Source: Chloroflexota bacterium (GTDB taxonomy: Bacteria > Chloroflexota > Anaerolineae > B4-G1 > SLSP01). From it: DNA of 5,164 bases. The notes under the pieces are model-generated. The model did no database searches, was not told the DNA's origin, and saw only the letters and a program-made list of their open reading frames with translations. This document shows, in pieces, positions 1-5,106 of this stretch (within the stretch, counting starts at the first letter, position 1; each line of letters opens with the position of its first letter). The position numbers were made by a program, and so were the translations under genes. The stretch lies in the NCBI GenBank assembly GCA_012798275.1, contig JAAZNO010000517.1, forward strand, positions 1 to 5,164. Reading direction: 5' to 3'.

Positions 1-711
1 GTGTTGCACGACATCTCGTTCCACGTCAAGCCGGGACAGACGATCGCGCTGCTGGGGTCAACAGGTTCGGGCAAGACGAGCATCGTCAACTTGCTGTTGC
101 GCTTCTACGACTATCAGGACGGACACATCATTCTCGATGGCCGGGAGCTCACCGAGATCTCGCGGGCGACGTTGCGGCGGCAGATCGGCATTGTGGAGCA
201 GGAGCCGTTCCTGTTCTCGCGCTCGATCCGTGACAACATCGCCTATGGCGCGGGGCGCGAGGTGACGGAGGCGGAAGTGATCGAGGCAGCGAAGGCGGCC
301 GCCATCCACGATGTGATTCTCTCCTTCCCGCAGGGGTATGACACGCTCGTCGGGGAGAAGGGCGTCACCCTCTCGGGGGGACAGCGGCAGCGCGTGGCAA
401 TCGCCCGGACGCTGCTCAAGAACCCGCGCATCCTGGTGCTGGACGATGCGACTTCTTCGGTAGATACTGAGACGGAGATCCAGATCGAGGCGGCGCTGGA
501 ACGGCTGATGGAGAACCGGACCACGTTTGTCATCGCGCACCGCATCCAGACGGTGATGCAGGCGGATTGGATTCTGGTGCTCGATCGGGGGCGTATCGTC
601 CAGCAGGGCGTGCACGAGGAGCTCATCAAGGAGGAAGGGCTCTACCGCCAGATCTACCAGATTCAGGCGCGGATCGAAGAAGAAGTGGAGCGGGAAGTGG
701 CGCAGGCGTAA
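1..711 (+). CDS. ABC exporter subunit, nucleotide-binding domain (5'-truncated; degenerate-site partner)
   Basis: This is the ATP-binding half of an ABC exporter half-transporter, 236 residues to the TAA stop. The first visible codon is GTG, but the reading enters the domain mid-strand (VLHDISFHVKPGQ). The true start and the six-helix membrane domain are almost certainly upstream of the window. Visible motifs are Walker A GSTGSGKT (19-26), Q-loop Gln67, canonical signature LSGGQ (124-128), Walker B ILVLDD (144-149), D-loop SSVD (152-155) and switch His180. The oddity is Asp149, where an active NBD carries the catalytic Glu. In heterodimeric exporters (MdlA, BmrC, TM287) this change marks the degenerate site. 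The next gene, 42 bp downstream, has the complementary features, so the two probably form one inner-membrane efflux pump. The substrate (drug, lipid or peptide) cannot be read from the sequence. Family assignment is secure; the exact subfamily is inferred. Confidence 0.93.
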   Translation: MLHDISFHVKPGQTIALLGSTGSGKTSIVNLLLRFYDYQDGHIILDGRELTEISRATLRRQIGIVEQEPFLFSRSIRDNIAYGAGREVTEAEVIEAAKAAAIHDVILSFPQGYDTLVGEKGVTLSGGQRQRVAIARTLLKNPRILVLDDATSSVDTETEIQIEAALERLMENRTTFVIAHRIQTVMQADWILVLDRGRIVQQGVHEELIKEEGLYRQIYQIQARIEEEVEREVAQA

Positions 712-753
712 GCCGCGAGGCGCCCTAACAAGATTTTTACCTGGAGTCTACCC

Positions 754-2568
754 ATGTCTGACTACGATGAATTTCAAGAGGAAGAGTTTACTACACAGTT
801 CAATGGCAAAGTGCTGGTGCGGATTCTCGAACAGGTGAAGCCGTACTGGTACTGGGTGGCAGGGTTCATCGTGATGATCGCCAGCACCTCGGTGATGGAT
901 TCGTACTTCACCTACCTGAGCAAGCGCATCATTGACGAGGGCATCCTGGCGGGGAACGAATCCCATCTGTTGCGCCTGTTGGTGCTGTACGGCGGGATGG
1001 CGTTGCTGGAGGCGGGGCTGGTGTTCGGGTTCATCTACCTGGCGGGCGTGCTGGGCGAACGGGTGCAATATGACATCCGCCGCAAGGCCTTCAATCACCT
1101 GCAGGAGCTGTCGTTTTCGTATTTTGACCGGACACCGGTGGGGTGGATCATGTCGCGGGTGACCTCCGATTCCGAACGCATCGCGCAGCTGGTCACCTGG
1201 GGCATCGTGGACACGACCTGGGCGGCGTTGAACATCATCACTTCCATGGTGTTCATGGTGCTCATCAACTGGCGACTGGCGTTGATCGTGGCGTTGATTC
1301 TGCCCGTGATGGGGGTGATCACCTTTTACTTCAAGAAGCGCATTCTCACGGAATACCGCTGGATGCGCCGGCTGAACTCGATCATCACGGGGGCGTACAA
1401 CGAGAATATCTCCGGCGTGCGGGTGGTGAAGGCGCTGGTCCGGGAGAAGCAGAATCTCGTGGAATTCGGGGAAAAGACCTCGAGCATGTATCGGGCGGCG
1501 TATCGCGTGGCATGGCTGTCCGCGCTGTTCCTGCCTCTGGTGCAGCTGGTGGGCGCGTTGGGCGTCGGCGCGATCATCTGGTACGGCGGCTTTCAGGTCC
1601 GCACTGCCGGCATGACCATCGGCGGGATCCAGGCGTTCCTTTCGTATCTGACGTTCATGATGTGGCCGTTGCAGGACCTGGCGCGGGTGTATGCGGAGAT
1701 GCAGCATAGTGTGGCTTCGGCGGAGCGGGTGTTCTCGCTCATTGACTCGAAGCCGGACGTGGTGGACCGCGAGGATGCGGTGGATCCGGGCAACATTCGG
1801 GGCCGGATCGTTTTCGAGGACGTGAGTTTTCAGTATGAAGAAGGCAAGCCGGTCTTGGAGCACTTCAACCTGCACATCGCGTCGGGGGAGCATCTGGCCA
1901 TTGTCGGACCGACGGGCGGCGGCAAGTCCACCATCGTCAACTTGCTCTGCCGCTTCTACGAGCCGACGAGCGGGCGGATTCTCATTGACGGGCGGGACTA
2001 CACGGAGCTGACGCAACAGGGCATTCAGTCGCGGGTAGGCATGGTGTTGCAGACGCCGCACCTGTTCTCCGGCACGCTGCGGGAGAACATCCGTTACGGG
2101 CGACTCGAGGCCACCGACGCGGAAGTGGAGGCGGCGGCGAAGATCGCGCACGCGCACGACTTCATCGTGGAAATGGAGCACGGGTACGAGGAACAGGTCG
2201 GTGAGGGCGGCGTGCTGCTCTCGGTGGGACAGAAGCAGCTCATCAGCCTGGCGCGGGCCGTGTTGGCGGACCCGGACGTGCTGATCATGGATGAGGCGAC
2301 GAGCTCGGTGGACACTCTGACCGAGGCGCGCATCCAGCAGGGGATGGCGGCGGTGATGGCGGGGCGCACCAGCGTGGTCATCGCGCACCGGCTTTCGACC
2401 ATCAAGAGCGCGGATCGGATTCTGGTGATCCAGGACGGGCGCATCGTGGAGGTGGGCACGCACCGCGAGCTGATTCAGAAGCGGGGGGCGTACTACGACC
2501 TCTACACGCGGCAGTTCCGCCGGGCGCTGGAACAGCAATACGGCGTCTATCAGGCGGCGGGGGCGTAG
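754..2568 (+). CDS. ABC exporter half-transporter, permease plus ATPase (catalytic-site partner)
   Basis: This is a complete 604-residue half-transporter, normal length for the family. The ATG at 754 follows GGAG (743-746) with a 7-nt spacer. An acidic N-terminus precedes six predicted membrane helices at about 32-52, 75-100, 150-171, 174-193, 254-277 and 288-306. Intracellular coupling segments lie near 124-140 (FDRTPVGWIMSRVTSDS) and 215-231. The NBD has a likely A-loop Tyr361, Walker A GPTGGGKS (385-392), Q-loop Gln433, signature LSVGQ (489-493), Walker B VLIMDE (509-514) with catalytic Glu514, D-loop SSVD (517-520) and switch His545. The signature is non-canonical (Val for Gly), as in MdlB-type subunits. 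Paired with the preceding gene it gives one consensus ATP site (this Walker A/B with the partner's LSGGQ) and one degenerate site. The product should be an inner-membrane ATP-driven exporter. Substrate unknown; an MsbA-like homodimer is less likely given the complementary defects. Confidence 0.95.
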   Translation: MSDYDEFQEEEFTTQFNGKVLVRILEQVKPYWYWVAGFIVMIASTSVMDSYFTYLSKRIIDEGILAGNESHLLRLLVLYGGMALLEAGLVFGFIYLAGVLGERVQYDIRRKAFNHLQELSFSYFDRTPVGWIMSRVTSDSERIAQLVTWGIVDTTWAALNIITSMVFMVLINWRLALIVALILPVMGVITFYFKKRILTEYRWMRRLNSIITGAYNENISGVRVVKALVREKQNLVEFGEKTSSMYRAAYRVAWLSALFLPLVQLVGALGVGAIIWYGGFQVRTAGMTIGGIQAFLSYLTFMMWPLQDLARVYAEMQHSVASAERVFSLIDSKPDVVDREDAVDPGNIRGRIVFEDVSFQYEEGKPVLEHFNLHIASGEHLAIVGPTGGGKSTIVNLLCRFYEPTSGRILIDGRDYTELTQQGIQSRVGMVLQTPHLFSGTLRENIRYGRLEATDAEVEAAAKIAHAHDFIVEMEHGYEEQVGEGGVLLSVGQKQLISLARAVLADPDVLIMDEATSSVDTLTEARIQQGMAAVMAGRTSVVIAHRLSTIKSADRILVIQDGRIVEVGTHRELIQKRGAYYDLYTRQFRRALEQQYGVYQAAGA

Positions 2569-2622
2569 GAACGCGAGCCGCATTACAAGGATGATTTCCC
2601 CCCTCCAGGGGAATTTGATACG

Positions 2623-2653
2623 CAAGGACGCGCCGATAGGGGGCGCGTCCTTG
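2623..2653 (+). terminator. Terminator-like hairpin after the ABC operon
   Basis: A perfect 12-bp stem, CAAGGACGCGCC (2623-2634) with GGCGCGTCCTTG (2642-2653), encloses a 7-nt loop. It lies 54 bases after the ABC stop codon. A weaker 6-bp hairpin, TTCCCC/GGGGAA (2596-2613) followed by TTT, precedes it. The strong stem lacks a real U-tract (acgttta follows), so intrinsic termination may be inefficient or need a factor. Its 3' arm ends in the TTG that begins the next promoter's -35 box. Confidence 0.6.
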
Positions 2654-2678
2654 ACGTTTATGCGCGGCGTCCTATACT
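2651..2678 (+). promoter_or_regulatory. Sigma-70-type promoter for map
   Basis: A -35 box TTGACG (2651-2656, one mismatch to TTGACA) and a -10 box TATACT (2673-2678, one mismatch to TATAAT) are separated by 16 bp. Transcription would start near 2685, giving a leader of about 145 nt before the map start. It is the best promoter match I found in the window, and it sits between an apparent terminator and the next gene. Box assignment is by eye. Confidence 0.65.
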
Positions 2679-2684
2679 GCGAAC

Positions 2685-2830
2685 ATTGGCCGGGGATAGA
2701 TTCCCCGACCTGACACAGGCATGGCAGACCCGGAACTCATGCCGGGGCGGAGCTGTACCCAAATTCCATGGCGGAGCGCGTGAGGTGGCTTCCTTCCTCT
2801 CCTCCGCCGTCACACAGGCAAAGGCGCGCT
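2685..2830 (+). promoter_or_regulatory. Structured 5' leader of map
   Basis: The stretch between the inferred transcription start and the map ATG can form three hairpins. The first is CGGGGA/TCCCCG (2691-2707, 5-nt loop). The second is GGCATG/CATGCC (2718-2743). The third is GGCGGAG/CTCCGCC (2770-2776 with 2802-2808, extendable by two pairs and with an inner GAGG/CCTC stem). The octamer GGCGGAGC also occurs at 2746-2753, so CTCCGCC has two possible partners. The third hairpin ends ten bases before the weak AAAGG Shine-Dalgarno. I recognise no known riboswitch. Together with 2569-2684 this accounts for the 262-base gap before map. Confidence 0.35.
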
Positions 2831-3703
2831 ATGACAAACAAACTTTCCCGTAATGATCCCTGTTGGTGCGGTAGCGGCAAGAAGTACAAGCACTGCCATC
2901 TCAAATCCGATTTGCTGGGGCTGACGGCGCCGGGAAGCGCCGGGCATCCACAACGCCCCGATATTATCATCAAGACGCCGGAGCAGATCGAGGGGATCCG
3001 CCGCAGCTGCCAGCTCACCCGGCGCATCCTCGATGAGCTCACGCCGCGCATCGCCCCGGGGATTACCACGGACGATATCAATCGCTGGGTGCACGAGTTG
3101 ACCGTGGCTGCCGGCGCGATTCCTGCGCCGCTTCACTATCGCGGTTTTCCCAAGAGCGTCTGCACGTCCCTCAATGAGGTCATCTGCCATGGCATTCCCG
3201 GCGACCGGGTGTTAGTGGAAGGTGACATCCTCAATGTGGATGTGACTTCGATTCTTGACGGCTACTATGGCGACGCGAGCCGCATGTTCCTCATCGGGGA
3301 GGTTGCGCCCGAAGCGCGCCGGTTGGTCGAGGTGACCCGCGAATGTCTGGAGCTGGGCATCGCGCAGGTGCGCCCCGGAAACACGACGGGCGACATCGGA
3401 CATGTGATTCAGCAGCACGCCGAAAGTCAGGGGTACAGCGTGGTGCGGATGTTTGTGGGGCATGGGGTGGGGGTGCGCTTCCATGAGCCGCCCGATATTG
3501 CCCATTACGGACATCCACACACCGGAGTATCGCTCGTCCCCGGCATGATTTTCACCATCGAGCCGATGATCAACATCGGGACCTATGAGGTGGTCATCCT
3601 GGATGACGGTTGGACCGCGCTCACGGCAGACGGTTCCCTCTCGGCGCAGTGGGAGCACACAGTGTTGGTGACGGCGGACGGAGTGGAAGTGCTGACGGCG
3701 TGA
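2831..3703 (+). CDS. map: Type I methionine aminopeptidase with N-terminal SEC-C zinc motif
   Basis: This 290-residue cytosolic metallopeptidase removes the initiator Met from nascent proteins. It opens with a SEC-C motif: RNDPCWCGSGKKYKHCH has Cys11, Cys13, Cys22 and His23 as likely zinc ligands. A linker to about residue 45 leads into the pita-bread catalytic fold. Expected active-site residues are present: His120 (ICHGIP), metal ligands Asp137 (NVDVT), Asp148 (GDASR), His211 (GHGVG), Glu244 (TIEPM) and Glu275 (WEHT), plus His218 (FHEPP). I chose ATG 2831 because the SEC-C motif starts right after it and AAAGG (2820-2824) lies 6 nt upstream. An in-frame ATG at 2768 would add 21 Arg/Pro/Ser-rich residues with no visible ribosome site and would fall inside the leader hairpin. 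The gene has its own upstream promoter. SEC-C MetAPs are known from chlamydiae and various other bacteria; the motif is thought to help ribosome or protein contacts. Confidence 0.95.
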   Translation: MTNKLSRNDPCWCGSGKKYKHCHLKSDLLGLTAPGSAGHPQRPDIIIKTPEQIEGIRRSCQLTRRILDELTPRIAPGITTDDINRWVHELTVAAGAIPAPLHYRGFPKSVCTSLNEVICHGIPGDRVLVEGDILNVDVTSILDGYYGDASRMFLIGEVAPEARRLVEVTRECLELGIAQVRPGNTTGDIGHVIQQHAESQGYSVVRMFVGHGVGVRFHEPPDIAHYGHPHTGVSLVPGMIFTIEPMINIGTYEVVILDDGWTALTADGSLSAQWEHTVLVTADGVEVLTA

Positions 3704-3710
3704 CTTTGGT

Positions 3711-3899
3711 GCTGGATGCTGGATGCTGGATGCTGGATGCTGGTTGCTGGATGCTGGTTGCTGGATGCTGGTTGCTGGATGCTGGTTGCTGGATGCTGGT
3801 TGCTGGATGCTGGTTGCTGGATGCTGGTTGCTGGATGCTGGTTGCTGGATGCTGGTTGCTGGATGCTGGATGCTGGATGCTGGTTGCTGGATGCTGGTC
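3711..3899 (+). repeat. Heptanucleotide tandem array, 27 phased units
   Basis: Twenty-seven consecutive 7-bp units with no indels: 15 GCTGGAT, 11 GCTGGTT and a last unit GCTGGTC. Units 1-4 are the A form. Units 4-21 strictly alternate A and T, making nine copies of a 14-bp higher-order repeat. Units 22-24 are A again, then T, A and the variant. The array starts 7 nt after the map stop and ends 35 nt before the phosphorylase ATG. All variation is at positions 6-7 of the unit. No frame on either strand contains a stop, so conceptual translations give Cys/Trp-rich (MLDAGCW) or Gln/Pro/Ser-rich repeats that are almost certainly not genes. It resembles the short tandemly repeated heptamers described in cyanobacteria. 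Growth by replication slippage is the likely origin. Confidence 0.97.
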
Positions 3900-3910
3900 G
3901 TCACCCATCA

Positions 3911-3928
3911 CTCCTTGACCTTGAGGAG
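3911..3928 (+). promoter_or_regulatory. Shine-Dalgarno in a small hairpin before the nucleoside phosphorylase
   Basis: GAGGAG (3923-3928) lies 6 nt before the ATG at 3935 and is the strong ribosome site that fixes this start. CTCCT (3911-3915) is exactly complementary to AGGAG (3924-3928) across an 8-nt loop, so the site could be masked in the mRNA. A five-pair stem is modest; the masking role is inferred. Confidence 0.4.
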
Positions 3929-3934
3929 CTTGAC

Positions 3935-4711
3935 ATGCTATCACACGATTATCCGATTCTCGAATTCGATGCCGCGCGCGAGGCCATCATCGAACCGGGG
4001 AAGCTGATCGCGCCGCTGGAAGCCATGCCGGAGCATGGCGTGCTGTGCTTCTTCGGCGAGGTGTTCCGCGACCTGGCGGCTGCCGGACGTCTGGAGACGT
4101 TGTACCATTGCGTTAGCGAGATGGGAAAACATCCCGTCCACGCCCTGCAGCTGGAAGACGGGCGGCGCGTGGCGGTCTTTCATTCCGGCGTAGGCGCGGC
4201 GCTGGCGGTGGGTTTGATGGAGGAGCTCATCGCTTTGGGCGGACGAAAGTTCGTCGCCTGCGGCGGGGCGGGGGTGCTGAACCGCGATATCGCTGCGGGA
4301 CATGTGGTCATCCCCCAGAGTGCCGTGCGCGATGAGGGGACTTCGTATCACTATCTGCCGCCCTCGCGTGAAGTGGAAGGCGATCCTGCCGCGATTGCCA
4401 CGCTCGAACGGGTGCTGCAGCGGCATGGCGTGCCCTACCTCGTCGGCAAGACGTGGACGACCGATGGTTTCTACCGCGAGACGCCGGATAAGGTGGCGCG
4501 GCGTCGCGCTGAAGGCTGCCTCACGGTGGAGATGGAGACGGCGGCGTTCTTCGCTCTCGCGCAGTTCCGGGGCGTGAGGTTTGCGCAGCTGCTCTATGGC
4601 GGCGATGATGTGAGCGGCGCGGACTGGGATCACCGGGATTGGGAGAAGCGCACTTCCGTCCGCGAGCGGCTGTTCTGGCTGGCGGTGGAGGCATGTTTGG
4701 AGCTCGTGTGA
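3935..4711 (+). CDS. Nucleoside phosphorylase (PNP/UDP family, uridine-phosphorylase-like)
   Basis: This 258-residue protein belongs to the nucleoside phosphorylase-I family (PNP_UDP_1 fold), which splits nucleosides with phosphate into free base and ribose-1-phosphate in cytosolic salvage. Supporting segments are HSGVG (83-87), the Gly-rich CGGAGVLN (109-116), DIAAGHVVIP (118-127), TTDGFYRET (175-183) and VEMETAAFFALAQ (198-210). Glu199-Met200-Glu201 of the last segment match the ribose-binding motif. Length and start (MLSHDYPILEFDAAREAIIEP-like) fit the short uridine-phosphorylase-like branch. The GDPxR phosphate loop of E. coli Udp is not evident; GEVFR (41-45) sits roughly there. The base (uracil, purine or other) cannot be assigned. 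ATG 3935 is supported by GAGGAG; the frame stays open upstream only because the heptamer array lacks stops. No separate promoter is visible, so read-through from map is plausible. Confidence 0.85.
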   Translation: MLSHDYPILEFDAAREAIIEPGKLIAPLEAMPEHGVLCFFGEVFRDLAAAGRLETLYHCVSEMGKHPVHALQLEDGRRVAVFHSGVGAALAVGLMEELIALGGRKFVACGGAGVLNRDIAAGHVVIPQSAVRDEGTSYHYLPPSREVEGDPAAIATLERVLQRHGVPYLVGKTWTTDGFYRETPDKVARRRAEGCLTVEMETAAFFALAQFRGVRFAQLLYGGDDVSGADWDHRDWEKRTSVRERLFWLAVEACLELV

Positions 4712-4721
4712 ACGTGGCTGC

Positions 4722-4826
4722 ACGCTGATGAGCGCTGATGAGAGAAGCATCTGCGAAAATCAGCGTCCTATAGTTCTCCGGCGTTGATTGGACGTAGAAA
4801 CGGGTGAACGCAAGTGATTCGCAGAT
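4722..4826. repeat. Cluster of short direct and inverted repeats downstream of the phosphorylase
   Basis: CGCTGATGAG is repeated in tandem (4723-4732, 4733-4742). ACGCTGAT (4722-4729) is inverted as ATCAGCGT (4759-4766), and AATCAGCG (4758-4765) can also pair with CGTTGATT (4782-4789) using one G-U. ATCTGCGAA (4749-4757) is inverted as TTCGCAGAT (4818-4826). The pairings overlap, so only some can form at once. No T-tract follows, so a classical terminator is not supported, although the first hairpin could protect the 3' end of the phosphorylase mRNA. Confidence 0.6.
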
Positions 4827-4850
4827 TTGCTACTTTCCGAGGGGGTTGAC

Positions 4851-4901
4851 ATGTTCTTGCGGCACGCCACTGCGAATGAAAATGTGAGTTGGGAGTTGTG
4901 A
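4851..4901 (+). CDS. Possible 16-residue small ORF or decayed gene start
   Basis: The ATG at 4851 follows GAGGGGG (4839-4845) with a 5-nt spacer and reads MFLRHATANENVSWEL before TGA. The initiation region GAGGGGGTTGACATG matches that of the phosphorylase gene (GAGGAGCTTGACATG) at 13 of 15 bases. A second tiny ORF exactly 150 bp downstream is similar (M-x-x-R, then ENV). The last codons run into 7-bp repeats. It could be a leader peptide, a small protein, a relic of a gene start or chance. I recognise no family. Confidence 0.2.
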   Translation: MFLRHATANENVSWEL

Positions 4902-4904
4902 GCG
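4884..4904 (+). repeat. Degenerate heptamer run, GTGAGTT type
   Basis: Three phased 7-mers: GTGAGTT, GGGAGTT, GTGAGCG. Part of this run (GTGAGCGGAG, 4898-4907) is complementary in two blocks to CTCC and GCTCAC in the following heptamer run (4922-4925 and 4931-4936), giving an imperfect hairpin spanning 4898-4936. Confidence 0.6.
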
Positions 4905-4917
4905 GAGGCTACGACGA

Positions 4918-4945
4918 CTCTCTCCTCACGGCTCACTGCTCTCTA
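4918..4945 (+). repeat. Degenerate heptamer run, CTCACTG type
   Basis: Four phased 7-mers all start with CTC: CTCTCTC, CTCACGG, CTCACTG, CTCTCTA. The period is seven, as in the array between map and the phosphorylase, but the sequence is unrelated to it. The run supplies the 3' side of the imperfect hairpin with the GTGAG run. Confidence 0.6.
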
Positions 4946-4962
4946 TTTGCTGGGGAGATCAC

Positions 4963-4983
4963 TTACGCATTACGCATTACGTA
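4963..4983 (+). repeat. Heptamer run, TTACGCA type
   Basis: Three phased 7-mers, TTACGCA, TTACGCA and TTACGTA, are followed by six T's and then by the AAGGAG that precedes the second tiny ORF. This is the third distinct heptamer family in a 100-base stretch. Confidence 0.8.
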
Positions 4984-5000
4984 TTTTTTAAGGAGACGCC

Positions 5001-5042
5001 ATGTGCTGGCGCACATCATCCAAGCATGAAAATGTGCGGTGA
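5001..5042 (+). CDS. Possible 13-residue small ORF or leader peptide
   Basis: The ATG at 5001 has one of the strongest Shine-Dalgarno sequences in the window, AAGGAG (4990-4995) with a 5-nt spacer. It reads MCWRTSSKHENVR before TGA. The start codon lies in a perfect hairpin, ATGTGC (5001-5006) with GCACAT (5011-5016). ATGTGC recurs at 5032-5037 as an alternative partner. A second ATG at 5026 in another frame opens 24 codons to TAG 5098-5100 (MKMCGDCSAWRQ onward), with no clear ribosome site. Neither product is recognised. Real translation is uncertain; a relic or duplicated gene start is as likely. Confidence 0.22.
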   Translation: MCWRTSSKHENVR

Positions 5043-5044
5043 CT

Positions 5045-5085
5045 GTTCAGCCTGGCGTCAGGTAGCTCGACGGCGATGGCTGAAC
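5045..5085. repeat. Inverted repeat GTTCAGCC/GGCTGAAC
   Basis: GTTCAGCC (5045-5052) is the exact complement of GGCTGAAC (5078-5085). Inside, CGTC (5056-5059) can pair with GACG (5069-5072). CTTTG follows on the + strand, a poor U-tract. It may be a weak terminator or a structural repeat; function unknown. Confidence 0.5.
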
Positions 5086-5106
5086 CTTTGTAATCGGTAG
5101 CTTTTG

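Noticed and set aside
58..2625. Long - strand open frames opposite the ABC genes, up to 625 codons.
   Set aside because: They are antisense shadows of GC-rich coding sequence, rich in Arg/His/Pro with no recognisable domain, and the + strand carries complete ABC motifs.
2768..2830. In-frame upstream start for methionine aminopeptidase (21 extra residues).
   Set aside because: No ribosome site precedes ATG 2768, it lies in the leader hairpin, and SEC-C proteins normally begin shortly before the motif as they would from ATG 2831.
3711..3899. CRISPR array or Chi-site cluster.
   Set aside because: There are no spacers and the unit is only 7 bp, so it is not CRISPR. GCTGGTTG differs from E. coli Chi GCTGGTGG by one base, and Chi sequences are lineage-specific, so no claim is justified.
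3610..3944. Repeat-rich small proteins on both strands across the heptamer array (MLDAGCW or ASSIQHP types).
   Set aside because: A stop-free 7-mer opens every frame automatically; there is no ribosome site and no non-repeat domain.
4763..4774. GCGTCCTATAGT resembling the map promoter -10 region (GCGTCCTATACT).
   Set aside because: No -35 box lies at a proper distance, and a shared 10-mer is expected by chance in a window of this size.
4846..4851. Consensus -35 box TTGACA before the first mini-ORF.
   Set aside because: No -10-like hexamer occurs 15-19 bp downstream, and the bases are part of the initiation module shared with the phosphorylase gene.
5045..5085. Integron attC site from GTTCAGC...GCTGAAC.
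   Set aside because: It misses the GTTRRRY/RYYYAAC consensus at the fourth base on both sides, and no integrase or cassette is present.
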